NCBI GenBank assembly: GCA_963585895.1 | Contig: OY757904.1 | Span: 61,654,702 to 61,718,701, forward strand | Source of the DNA: Sepioteuthis lessoniana | Lineage: Eukaryota > Mollusca > Cephalopoda > Myopsida > Loliginidae | Length of the DNA stretch: 64,000 bases | Direction: 5' to 3' | Shown here: positions 31,641-42,170 of the stretch, piece after piece | How positions within the stretch are numbered: position 1 is the stretch's first letter | How the letters are laid out: every line of letters starts with the position of its first letter | Notes under the pieces: model-generated | The model's database searches: none | What the model saw: only the letters and a program-made list of their open reading frames with translations | Told to the model about the DNA's origin: nothing | Position numbers and translations under genes: made by a program

Positions 31641-33080
31641 GTTTTGGGTTATAGTTTGTCAAAAGTTGTTGAAGTTTTTTGTTATTGGCCTGAATTCCGC
31701 TGCTGTTCAATTGTATGAGGGTTGTTTTATGTGTTTTGATTCAATTGACTTTGTTTCTCTTGTGGATTTTGGTGATTTTTTTGGCTTGATTTTATTGAAT
31801 TAGGCTCTTCTATTCCGTTCTTTCAAGAAGGTTTAATTTGATTTTTACTTCTGTTTGTTTTGCCGTTTAAGAATATGTGGAATGATTCGAGATGATGGAT
31901 ACCTTCAGCTGTTCCCGTACAGATGATGGTTGGGTATGACCCATCTAAGATTCGGGGAAAAGTTCAAATTTGCTTGGTATAGTAAAGTATTTTGTTCTTT
32001 CCCTGTTTGATATTTGTTTCTGAATTTGATATATTTGATTTACCGGAGTTATTTATTTCAGAATTTAATGAGTGTGTTGGAAACCTATGCAATTTTCTTT
32101 TTACCGTATTTATTTTGGTTGAATTTTCGGAGTCATCTGTAGATATTTTTGGGGTAGTGTTATGGATGTTTGTTTTGGGCTCCCTTGGTTTGATTTCATT
32201 TGAGTGTATTTCTCTAAACTATTCTTGGAACTTGGGCTGTCGCTCCATCCCAGTTGTATCAGCTTTTGAACGAGAGCTTTGTATTCTTTTGTTTGTTATT
32301 ATTCTCCGTGCTACAGTGGCGTATATATTTTGCTTTATAAACGGTTCCACTGTTTTTTGAGCTTTAAGGAATGTTATATTTCATCTGTACTTTATCTCCA
32401 TGGTTTCCCTCTGTCTTTGTTATATTCCACAAGATTTTGAGAATGCAGGATGGTTTTCTAGGCAGTTTGAACATCTGTTTTCGTGTGATTTGAGTCTTTT
32501 TTGGCCCAACTTTCTACACGCCGGACGTCGTCAGCAGCTCTTCCAGTTGTGTTTATATCTTCGACATTTTAAGCAAATCAATGGGGCGAGTATGTACTGT
32601 TCTACCCTTTCGAGGCAATATCCAATTTTCATCTTCTGAGGTATGACCAGTTTATCAAATGTTAGGATGCATATGTGTTTTTTTAAATTTATTTTAATGG
32701 TTATCCTTTAGTACGTGACCCCTTGCGTTCTTATGTCTATTCTTATCTTCATGGTGTATCCAAGAACAATTTTCTGCTTCTAATAACTCTTTTGAAGTCA
32801 TGCGGGTTAGCTTTGATCATTGCATTGTATAAAATTTCCATTTTAATGAAATTTTCAGGTTGTTTTTTGATTATTCAGTTTTGCGAATAGATTCCAATTT
32901 CTGTTCGAGGAGTGTTTCTACTGGAGATATTTTTTCTATAACAAATGAAGTCAAGAAGATGAATTTCTTCTGATGCTTCCATTACTATAAATCTTTTATA
33001 TTATGATTCATTTTCTAAGTCAAATTCTCAGAGATACTGGTTTGTTTTTTTATTTGAAAAAACCATGAGTAGTGGTTGCT
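31641..33080 (-). pseudogene. Jockey-like LINE, ORF1 gag-like part and linker
   Basis: The minus strand carries FDKLVIPQKMKIGYCLERVE, then a CCHC zinc knuckle CLKCRRYKHNWKSC (C-x2-C-x4-H-x4-C), a second degraded knuckle, and NCLENHPAFSKSC. These are the C-terminal features of Jockey ORF1. Upstream (toward 33080) VIEKISPVETLLEQKL fits the ORF1 N-terminal region. Stops (for example TGA after WKSC) show it is dead. It sits upstream of the endonuclease in the correct order. Confidence 0.8.
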
Positions 33081-33704
33081 TTTTCGTTGGTCATGTACTT
33101 TACTACCCATCGCAGAATTCAACTTGTGTTGGGAATTTACCTAGGAGGAAGCCCATTAGCCTTGGTTGAGACGGGGATATACTACCAGTAGGAAGTACGA
33201 GTCAGAAGTAGGAGTCCAAGACTCAACTAATTTCAGGTTTTAGTAAACACTACTTTGTGCCGTACGATTCAACATTACTCAAAGTCTTATTCGCTCAACG
33301 TGATTGACCTTCAGCAATCGTATTTTAGCATCTTTGATATAAAACAGGATTAGGTATTTATTTATCACAAGAGCAATTGAAGAATACGGTTGGAACAGTC
33401 ATATTAGATGGTCCTGCGTAACATGACCAGCCGATTGATTAGATAGCCCTCTTGAACCAAATAAGAGCAAAAGAGGAGTGTTTCAAGTCACTGGATCACT
33501 CGGTTGACGTTTTAAGAACAACTCAACTAACAGTATCCCGTCTTCTTGGATTACAGGTCGTCACCCACCACCAATAGGGTGACCATCACAATTGATTCTC
33601 TCGAAAAGAATACAACTGTAAACGGTGCTTCCTATAGTCAACTCCTAAGGCACTATTCGCCCTTCTTATTGAATGCCCCTGGTATTTGATAACGAGCATT
33701 GGTT
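33081..33704. other. unassigned, possible 5' region of the Jockey-like LINE
   Basis: Non-coding and not matched to other families in the window. Its position just upstream of ORF1 on the minus strand would suit a 5' UTR, but nothing confirms that. Confidence 0.3.
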
Positions 33705-33900
33705 TGTGCAGAGTATAATCAAATATTAATTTTTAAACAAATATATTTGACTCATAGATGGGAACCTTACAGATATAATTCTCCGGATCAGAGTGGAACT
33801 GGGGGTATTAGTAAAGAAAGAGTACTCAATACTACCAAGATCTCTAGAGCTGGAACCTCACCATTAGATGTAGTTTAGTGTCATACCCATGACACTTCCT
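33705..33900 (-). repeat. Rep-D/E head fragment
   Basis: 'gactcatagatgggaacctt', 'cagagtggaactggggg' and 'gtgtcatacccatgacact'. Confidence 0.6.
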
Positions 33901-34210
33901 TTTTTGAAGGAGATTTTCACTTCCTTTGGAGACATAACGACGACAAGGCGAGTTGAGAATGTCTTTCTTTCAAGTAAGTATTTACTAAAGCGGGTTATAA
34001 ATAGTATGAATTCAAATTTCTTTTCTAGATCAATTGTCATACCAAAACTAACAGTAAAAACAAATTTAAAAAATCAATTTCTGTGTAAACACGGCAATCA
34101 AATCCATCACGTAAAGTCTGCAAAGAACTTTTTATCACACTTTTCTAAATACACGGATACTAAGAACGCATACACACAACATACACACTTCTTGGTCATT
34201 CAGTAAATAA

Positions 34211-34213
<3 letters not shown>

Positions 34214-34255
<42 letters not shown>
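34214..34255. repeat. (AT)n microsatellite
   Basis: Uninterrupted AT, followed by a near-repeat of the flank 'gtcattcagtaaatagaa' / 'gtcattcattaaataggac'. Confidence 0.93.
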
Positions 34256-34257
<2 letters not shown>

Positions 34258-34329
34258 GGTCATTCATTAAATAGGACTAATTAAAAAAGCAAACTGATAT
34301 TCATTTTCAGAATTCTTTCTTAATGCAAC

Positions 34330-34715
34330 CTGTTTGGTTTGGTTTGGTTTTATGATATATCAATCATTGAATGTTATTTAATGCCCAATTCATTTTAGTC
34401 ATAAAACAGTTCTATTTCAAACAATTCCGTTTGGCAATTCAGGTGCTATCACTCCGAGCCACAGTGGACCTCGGAGAGATGGCAATAAAGGGGTACTCCA
34501 CATTCCCTCAAACTCCAGCATTACTGGAAATTCATCATCGGATTGTTTAGTGTCCTACATATGACACTCGTTGCGGGGTATCTTAACCCTCTGCAGAGAT
34601 GCACTCGGTGTATACTGCTGCTCCAGCCAACTGGGTAACAGGAAACTCGTTAGGGAGGGGGTCTTAACCTTCTGCAGAGAAGCAGTCAGCGCATTCTGCA
34701 GCTCCAGTTGACTGG
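34330..34715 (-). repeat. Rep-D copy with a second head
   Basis: Tail at 34330-34400 ('ggtttggttttatgatatat'), almost no subrepeats, head to 34640, then a second partial head (34640-34715, 'ctgcagagaagcagtcagcg'). Confidence 0.75.
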
Positions 34716-35094
34716 GCCATCTACATTTTTTGGAATTGGATTATAGTAAACATTATTTTTATCTGGCGGAAATATTCTTTTTGAGGCTAATCAAAATAGT
34801 TTCAAATTAAACAATATTCTTAGCCTGAATATTGGTTCATCATCAAATTTTGGGCTTTTTGAGCAGAGGAAACGATGTAAAATTTACAGAATATTTTTTT
34901 TGTAAAAAAAATGTTTACAGATAGACTAAATATGAGTTTACCACGACAAACCTGAGTTGATATGACAGTCCATGAAATCGAAACACACTGACAATCAAGT
35001 TACCAAAAGTTCCAGTACTTCTATTTAAACATACTAAATGTGTTCCGACTGTTATATTTTTATAATACTGAATATGTAATATATACATATGCAT
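34716..35094. other. no gene seen
   Basis: AT-rich, nothing recognised. Confidence 0.45.
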
Positions 35095-35470
35095 GCGGAA
35101 TACGAAACACTGACGACTCTCTGTTGTTCAGGTACGAAACGTTTATTAACTTCTTGATTTTTAGTTTTTCGACACGAGGAGATAGAGACACAATTTTTAC
35201 TTTGCTGACTGTTCCTACATCACCCACAGTGAACCCCAAGCTATACTGGCCCGGCCCAGAGTCAAATCTCAATTAACGTCTTTTTCAAAATCACCAAAAA
35301 TCTTGGCCCATCGTTTCCAGGCATGACGTCATTTACACCCCAGGCTTATTTCCTATCTGGATTTTTTATTATGACATTTGTGATTGTCATATCCTCTGCG
35401 CGAACTGTACTCAATGTGTGTGCACCTGCACTAATAGCCGAACAGTTCAAAGCCCAACCAAACCGAATGA
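35095..35470 (-). mobile_element. LTR-2 solo LTR
   Basis: Inverted homologue of 7676-8125. In minus orientation it shows 'ggtttggttgggcttt', 'gttcggctattagtgcagg', the CRE-like TGACGTCATGC (35324-35331), AATAAA (complement 35142-35147) and 'cgtacctgaacaac'. Conservation of the CRE-like site in both copies suggests a functional promoter element. Confidence 0.6.
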
Positions 35471-36625
35471 TAAAATATAATTAACGAAAAATGATTAATA
35501 AAAAAAAAATCATTCCGTAATTATATAACAAAAAAATCAACACCGTTGAATTCATTAAAATCACAACTCTTTCTGTGAAAAACAGATTTTCCTATCCTAT
35601 CACCGCTAAGTAATGAATTGCACACAAAAAACAAGCTTTATCCGAGGGCGTGATCTAATCAACTGCTATGATAACGCAGAATTTTAGGCACATGTTCCCA
35701 AAATACTTATTGTATATGAATGGTTCTGACTCAAATGGCAGAGCGACATGTGCCTTCTCAGAATGTTTCATTAACATTCCTAAAGAAAACAGACACTCTG
35801 CGGGGATCGCGGAACATACGCTTGTAAATCTAGGAAAAATAAGACGAGAAAATTAGTCTAAATTAATCACATAGAGCGTAATCTAACCCTGTGGCTCCTG
35901 CAACGATGGCGTCACATAATCCTGCGGATCAACAGATAATCCAGCCTGGCTCTTGGGAAATTGAAGTCGGATTAACATCAATTTCATTCAATTTGAATCA
36001 AACAAGTCTTTCTAAAGAGAGCTTCCTACAATAGGTTTTCTTTGTTCAGTCACTATTTACTGTTATTTCAATATTTATTGTGAGACAAAAATTCAAACCT
36101 AACAAGAATGGTTCCTTTTTAGACAAGAAAAGAACTAAAACTCATAGAGTATGAAATTACAAAACAAAACATTCATTTAGTATATTCTTTGGTTTCATAT
36201 AAACAAAGAATACTTCAGTGCTCTTTAACGTCAACTTGAACTGAAATCTTCACCCTAATTTTCTGTTTTCAGTGATTACAAATAATTATATTGCAAGATT
36301 TAACTTAAATGTACTTGGGATTATGAAAAGTTTTGAAATGTTTTTGTAACGTGAGTTGAATAGTTCTGGATGCTTTTGCTGCGGTGAGAAAAACCACTGG
36401 ACTATGCTGAAGTTGCCTGATACTCTCCGAGTGTTACTCGTCGGATTTTTCTCTATGGTTTTGTTCGTGGCCTCTGAGAAATCCATGGCTTTTGGTCAAT
36501 CTGATCTTGTCTGGTCGTCGACGTTCTTGCAACTGGAGTGAAATTTTTGAACTATCTGTTTATTGTAGTGTGATCAACAGGGATTTTACTTTTTGCTCAA
36601 CAAACGTTTTTGATTACTTTCACGA
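35471..36625. other. no gene recognised
   Basis: Short shadow frames only. An internal piece near 35668-35856 is open for 62 residues but resembles nothing I know. Confidence 0.4.
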
Positions 36626-37132
36626 TGTTATGGCCCAGTTCTGTGTGCATAGCCACAACCATGATACATGCGGAAACATAGTCAACACAATAATGACGAA
36701 CTAACACACTTCTTTAGAAAAATATACCTCTCACACTTTATTGAAATGGTTGCAAAAGGGTTGCGAAAGGGTTATGTGTGAGAGGTGAGTTGGAGACAGA
36801 ACAAACTGCAACATATTGACCCCCAGTTCCTTTGTATTTAGCAGCACTTCTTTCTCGTTATGCTGGGCTGCTCAATCGGGGGTCCTGAGGGCCCATAGCC
36901 TTCTGGTGGGTGCTGGTTCTCTCTACAGCATCTTATCTCCAACTAACTGAATCCAACTAACTGAACTTCCTGTCGCACTGGGTTATATTATTGTTTGATA
37001 CTCACCTGCTTCTTGTGGACGTCACATCTGCACCTTATTAAACCCGTCCACAGTCAAGGTTAAACTCTGATATCTTCGACCGGATGCACCTGTTTCTTGA
37101 TCGACAGCTGGGTCGGAGGTCAATATGTTACA
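36626..37132 (-). mobile_element. LTR-1-related solo LTR, diverged
   Basis: About 507 bp, TGTTATGG ... ATGTTACA, with the LTR-1 landmarks in the same order: CTCTCACACTTTATTG, 'gcaaaagggttgcgaaaggg', 'gacagaacaaactgcaac', 'gatgcacctgtttcttg', 'gtcggaggtcaatatg'. The poly(A)-type signal (complement at 36737-36742) sets the minus orientation. No 4-bp duplication matches at these ends, so the copy is older or an end is misplaced. Confidence 0.7.
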
Positions 37133-37790
37133 GTTCGAAATCATAAAGCATATGTTATTGAATTAGATTACGGTGCACATTTATCTTTGCTGATTTTGAA
37201 TCATACAGTGACTGAAGCAACGCACAACAGGTTAGTGCTCAATATACCACGATACTACTCAGCCCAGTGTGCATCTCTCCATACCTTTAAATACTTCAGC
37301 CACCAGATATACGTACCACAAACTAGCGCATACTACCAAAATACTGCAAAACTTTTGACTCATCTTCGTATGAGATTGTGACATTGTAGTAAGCTAGTTC
37401 AAAATTTATTTGCGCTATTTGGTTCACTTGTAGACTAACAACCTATGGAAACGTATGAAATTCTTTATCAGTCTAGTCATGGAATATTTAACACCACTAA
37501 TGTCATTCTACAATGATGGCTTTGACATTAAATAACCCACGCAGGCTATGTCATTAAGTTAAAGAAACTAAACCAAACCCTTACTCTTGTATAAGCTGAG
37601 GTAATCCATTTTTTTAAATTATTGATTGGTTCTTAAAATTTATTCTGATTTCCTTGGTTATCACTCATTTTTCTTTCTTCTTCTTTTTAATCTTATCAAG
37701 TTTTAAAATCTTTCATATGTTTATTTTATTTAGCTGACACCTAAGTGTTGACGGAAAAATAGAATAAAATAGATAGAATAGAAATAAAAG
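37133..37790. repeat. mostly unassigned, with a SINE-C tail
   Basis: A SINE-C tail lies at about 37500-37590 ('atggctttgacattaaataa', CCCACGCAGGCTATGTCATT, AAACCAAACCC). The rest has no identifiable content. Confidence 0.5.
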
Positions 37791-37799
37791 AAATGAGTC

Positions 37800-38116
37800 G
37801 AACGGGAAGTTGCTTGATGTCTCGAGTCAACGCTACGAATCAGACTCTCTGCGTGGTAAACTGCTCTTGAAACTTGTGATGCTTCTTGATGCGTTGAAGG
37901 AAAAAGCTTTAGATAAATTTGGCGATATGTCATTTGAAGATCAGCTACGATCTGGCCCATTACCAAAAAGTGCATATGATAAAAATCTTTGAAAAGCTTG
38001 GCCATAGAGCTAATGAAGGCTGTCGTCAGATGATTGATAAGTTATCGGAGGTCAATGATTTGTCCTGGACGCTTACGAATTTAAACAGAAAAAATGAAAA
38101 AGAAACGAAAGTCTGA
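37800..38116 (+). pseudogene. candidate host-derived coding remnant, unrecognised
   Basis: One frame gives YESDSLRGKLLLKLVMLLDA, LKEKALDKFGDMSFEDQLRS, GPLPKSAYDK. Counting one fewer A in the AAAAA run at 37980-37984, it continues as FEKLGHRANEGCRQMIDKLS, EVNDLSWTLTNLNRKNEKET to a stop at 38116. The composition (mixed charged and hydrophobic, no low complexity) looks like real soluble, helical protein rather than repeat translation. No family recognised. It could be a processed pseudogene, one exon, or sequence with a homopolymer assembly error. Not supported by any other copy. Confidence 0.4.
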
Positions 38117-38658
38117 AATATCCAGACCTCATTTTCTCAAAATGTTAACGTTTTGATATGTACTATAAAGTAAAAAGTTCGGTGTGTCACAGATCCATTC
38201 AAAGGTGATTACCGAGAAATATTCTCATAACTCTTGATACTTTTGGGTAACCTTTTCATATGTATGTATATAAGATTTTACACTAACACTCTATCACTGG
38301 CAGGATGTGACACAAATGTAACACGATGGTATCATTTTGAATATGAAATCTTCAAAAGTAACAACACGGGACGGCATACAATTTCCTAGCTGTAGTCGAA
38401 GCACAAGAGAGACAGACAGACAGACAGACAGGTTAACTGGTGTACATAGAAACGGTGAAGGACAGACAACCTACCTCTTTCTGCTGCTTCCCCGAGGGGC
38501 TCTGAAACCGACTGACAACTTTCGACCAACTCCACTCCCCTCAAAGGTCATCGCCCTGAATTCAAAATTATTTTTTCTAATATAATCTTTTATTGCATCA
38601 TACGATCATAAACTTGTATTTCTTTCCGAGATGACAAACACTTGATTTGTTTATGCTC
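38117..38658. other. no gene seen; short (GACA)n
   Basis: (GACA)n at about 38409-38430. Nothing else recognised. Confidence 0.45.
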
Positions 38659-38671
38659 ACCACCCTGTCTA

Positions 38672-38968
38672 AAGGTGGGGGTGCCCGTGGTGTAGTCGTT
38701 ATCGTCGTAGGAAATGGACACGGCGACACGAGTTCAAATCCTGGACGAGACTGATTGCATTTCACATAGTACTAATACCCTCGGGGAAGGTATGAATCCA
38801 ATTATTCTCCCTCCAGCTATGGGTAAATAGTAGGATAGACTAGGTTCTTCAGCCTTGGTTAGGCAACTAGTCTAGGAAAAGGAAAACTCTTAATTCAAAC
38901 CTGTTAAACTCCGCTTAAAAATTGACTTTGTGTCATATCCTGCCCGAGTGGAGGGGTTGGTAAATAGT
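38672..38968 (+). repeat. SINE-B, near-complete, 13-bp TSD
   Basis: Box A TGGTGTAGTCG (38688-38698) and box B around GAGTTCAAATCC (38730-38741). The head resembles tRNA-Gln (GTGGTGTAATGGTTA and CGAGTTCAAATC are tRNA-Gln-like). The body carries CCCTCCAGCTATGGGTAAAT and AGGCAACTAGTCTAGG; the tail is CCTGCCCGAGTGGAGGGGTT. ACCACCCTGTCTA at 38659-38671 and 38969-38981 is a perfect 13-bp target duplication. Confidence 0.92.
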
Positions 38969-39164
38969 ACCACCCTGTCTAGAACTATTTTGACATGGTT
39001 CATCTGGCACAAGTGCAAACCAATGACCTTTTGCGATTAATTGCACTTACTCGCAAAGATTTATCACCAATCCAGAACCTCATCAAACTAAATAAAAGAA
39101 AAAATGATATAATCGATTGTCAATAAATTAGTATGATTAATTACCGCCTTAATTATTTTACAAG

Positions 39165-39365
39165 GCCAATTTTTTAAATCGGAGTTTTCTTTCTCCAAGA
39201 ATGTTTAGAATACTAAAGCTAAATAGTCCAGTCTTCTTTACTATTCATGCCTAGCCGAGAGAACAGAAGGGTGCAGAACATTTTATTGGCATTTTTTTCT
39301 AAGTGAAACGCAAATGGCTTTGTCCAGTATTTGAACTTTGTTCGTTGATTTCATTTCTTACGACT
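39165..39365 (-). repeat. SINE-B fragment, diverged
   Basis: 'aaggccaattttttaaatcg', 'ttctttctcc', 'agtccagtcttctttactat' and 'aagtgaaacgcaaatggct'. Head missing. Confidence 0.65.
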
Positions 39366-40039
39366 CAAAGCTTTCCTTTTCTTATGTAACCGGAGAAGAG
39401 GACAATCAACTAAAATCAAATCAGTGCAACGCTTCTTTAATCATTACTTGTAATATCATAACTTTTTTATGTGCCATATCTACTACTTTGTTATCATAAT
39501 TATTATGTTCAACTCATACCAGAAATAACTGAAAATGTAGAATTTTATTGGCAATAGCGATGCAGAAATGAGGATTTTAAGGTCCGGAGCTGCGTGGGTA
39601 TATTTACTTCTTGGTAGGGATACAAATACCCTGTCACACACGTTCTAAAAGTTAATATATCAATCATTAAATCACCATTGTATTCTGTGATTTTAAAAAT
39701 TTTTATTCAATTTATTTATTATTTCTTATAATAATTCCTTTTAAATGAAAATACCACCTGAGTCATGTAGCACTTAAAAAAATAAATAAATAAATAAAAC
39801 AATTCTATTTCTTTATATAGAAATAAAAAAAAGTTTGTTTTTTTCAGTTCATTTTTTGATTAATATTGTTTGCAAATCTTCAGTTAACAAGGATGAACGT
39901 ATTCTAAAATGAAGCCATTATAATGTTAGTATTTTTGCAAGCAAACTATGCTGATATAATTGGCTGTAATATTTATAACCGGATTTTTTTCAAGCTAATG
40001 TTCTAGTGTAAACAGTAAGGATCTGGGTGTGTATTTATC
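39366..40039. other. no gene seen
   Basis: AT-rich, with an (AAAT)n run near 39776-39798. Confidence 0.5.
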
Positions 40040-40250
40040 CCCTCCCCCCGCACAAGTAGAATACGAAGCAAGGTTCGTTTTTAAGCGGTTTGAATTCCAA
40101 TTTTCTTTCTCCTCAAGCCGTTGCTACACCAGGTTAAAAAGCCCACTCTGCCCAACTAGTTACTTATTGCTATCGGGAAAATAGTTCGGTGCATGCATTT
40201 CCTTAAGGATATTAGTGCTATGTGTCCCTTTCATAAGACGTTAAACTTTA
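40040..40250 (-). repeat. SINE-B fragment, diverged
   Basis: 'aagcaaggttcgtttttaag', 'tttctttctcctcaagccg', 'cactctgcccaactagttac', 'aaggatattagtgctatgtg'. Confidence 0.65.
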
Positions 40251-40729
40251 ACCTCCCAACGCTCCCTATAGGTGTCTGAGTCATTTGTAGAACTTGTATA
40301 AGTACATGTAACTAATTAGCAAAGAAAACAGATTCAATTTTAGCAAGAGCGATTCACCTTGAACTGTTTAAGGCAAAACTGTTAAAGGCAAAACTAGAAG
40401 CTAAGCTAAGGACCAAAAATGAATTTTTTTTGATTTTGGAAATTAAATGTATCATCACCTCCTTAGATGTTTAGTAGTAAACTAGCGATAGACTTCACAG
40501 AATTAACCCATAATAGCTGGGGGTAAAATTAAAAGACAACGAAAAGTTGTATAAATATCGGCCCTTGTCAGATAAATCAAACAATGTGAAATATGGATGC
40601 AATGATCGAAACTTAGACTACAAGTGCACTGGCCATTTTGCAAAACCTTTTGGGATACTTATATGAGATAATGGTGGTCGTAATTATATCTTCTGGATAT
40701 CCATTCTTCAACAATATGGTTTTATGGTT
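40251..40729. other. no gene seen
   Basis: AT-rich. AACTGTTTAAGGCAAAACTG is partly duplicated at about 40360-40395. Confidence 0.45.
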
Positions 40730-40846
40730 GTCACGGCACCAAATATGATAATACACTAGTATCAGTACCACATGTGATACTCTCCTGTCACGGTACCAAT
40801 TGTAGTACTATGCTTGTAACGGTACCAAAAACAATGATTGTAGCAT
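40730..40846 (+). repeat. short tandem repeat, about 29-bp unit, 4 copies
   Basis: Four imperfect units of the pattern GTCACGGTACCAAATGTGAT followed by 'actctcct'. No relation to other repeats here. Confidence 0.7.
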
Positions 40847-40978
40847 CTTTATATTACTATTGAAACATTATACGATTAGAACTTATATCATTAGATGTTT
40901 TTAATAAATTCTGAAGTACTGAAACTATTCAACCAAAAAATAAAATTGGAACTCTTCTGTAACCAAAATTTACATTGC

Positions 40979-40981
<3 letters not shown>

Positions 40982-41032
<51 letters not shown>
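40982..41032. repeat. (AT)n microsatellite
   Basis: About 50 bp of uninterrupted AT. Confidence 0.95.
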
Positions 41033-41034
<2 letters not shown>

Positions 41035-41139
41035 AATATTTATTCTTGGACTGTTACCTTATTGGCATATATGTCATATCCAGCACATATCTATGATCTA
41101 AAGTTTTATATAACTGTTATCATTTTAGAAAACTGAATC

Positions 41140-41345
41140 GGTGCCCCGAGTTCAAATCCAAGATGAAGCTGCGTTTTACTTTCGGGCTGATTCCAAATTC
41201 AATAGGTAAAGTATTAGGACAGATGGGTTTTTAGCCTTGGTTCGGCAATCAGCGTAGGAGAGAGAGGAAACTGAAATCAATCCAGTGATAACTTCACTTA
41301 AGAATTTACTTTGTGTCACATTCTGTTACGGAAAGTTTGGATTAA
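41140..41345 (+). repeat. SINE-B fragment, diverged
   Basis: Starts in the tRNA-like head (CCCGAGTTCAAATCCAAG), then 'tagccttggttcggcaatca' and 'tttgtgtcacattctg'. Some body sequence is deleted. Confidence 0.65.
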
Positions 41346-41639
41346 AAAAGAGCCGTTGATCCTCACTGGACACCTCTACCTGTGACATTGTGCATTGTTT
41401 TCATTCATCTATTTTCCCGAAAGAAGTAATGACTATTTATCTATTCATTTATTTTGCGACAATCATGTCCCAGTGAAAGTATCAGTTAACAGTTTTGTAA
41501 ATATCCTGAGGCCAATCTGAGAGACTGTGTACGAGACTAAGCAAAACTTCGCAAATAACAAACCACGTTAAAAGCACAGATAATGCCATATCACCAAAGT
41601 TAAGCAGAGATGAATCCACCTAATTCTTTGACAAGCATT

Positions 41640-42170
41640 TAGAAACAGATAGAGTTAGCAGCTTTAGGCCTGTGACGAGTGAGTTCCTGTGGCATCGTGA
41701 CTGCGACATCATAGCTAGTTTACGCTATTACGTCCACTTTCAGACAAATAAGTAAGTAAAGTCAGCGAGGGCAGCCAGAAGGCATCCTTTTCAATAGCTA
41801 CTACACCGAGGTGTAGGGGAGGGAGCTATTCCTTGCCCTGGATTGCTTCACTTTCCCCTCGATACGTACCTTATATTGCTGAGTTTTAAGCAAGGAGGTA
41901 TCAAGTACCATTTTTAAGTCTTTGGTATGACTCGACCTGGGATTGAACCCCGGTCTCCCGGACCATTGGCAAACACTCTATCCGCTAGGCCATTGAACCG
42001 GTTAACTTCAGACAAATACCCTTGGAAAATATACAAAATCTCATATCCCTCTCAACTGTGAGTTAAATAGTTCCATTACAGTCCTTTTTCGAGAATTGCT
42101 TTGGCATGAAACTACCCACAAAGGTTGACATGCTTTTAAACAAAGAAACCAAACAAGCCAAACCAATCCA
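41640..42170 (+). repeat. SINE-C copy interrupted by SINE-A
   Basis: The left part (41640-41750) carries the head and 'cgctattacgtccactttca'. The right part (42007-42170) resumes with 'cagacaaatacccttgg' and ends with the tail hairpin and AAAGAAACCAAAC. The break is filled by SINE-A with a duplicated target. Confidence 0.85.
41751..42006 (-). repeat. SINE-A nested in SINE-C, 12-bp TSD
   Basis: Complete minus-strand SINE-A: 3' AGTAAGTAAAG tail, ACACCGAGGTGTAGGGGAGG, T-arm complement, 'ctatccgctaggccattg' (box A complement) and CCGG end. TTCAGACAAATA occurs at 41739-41750 and again at 42007-42018. Confidence 0.92.
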
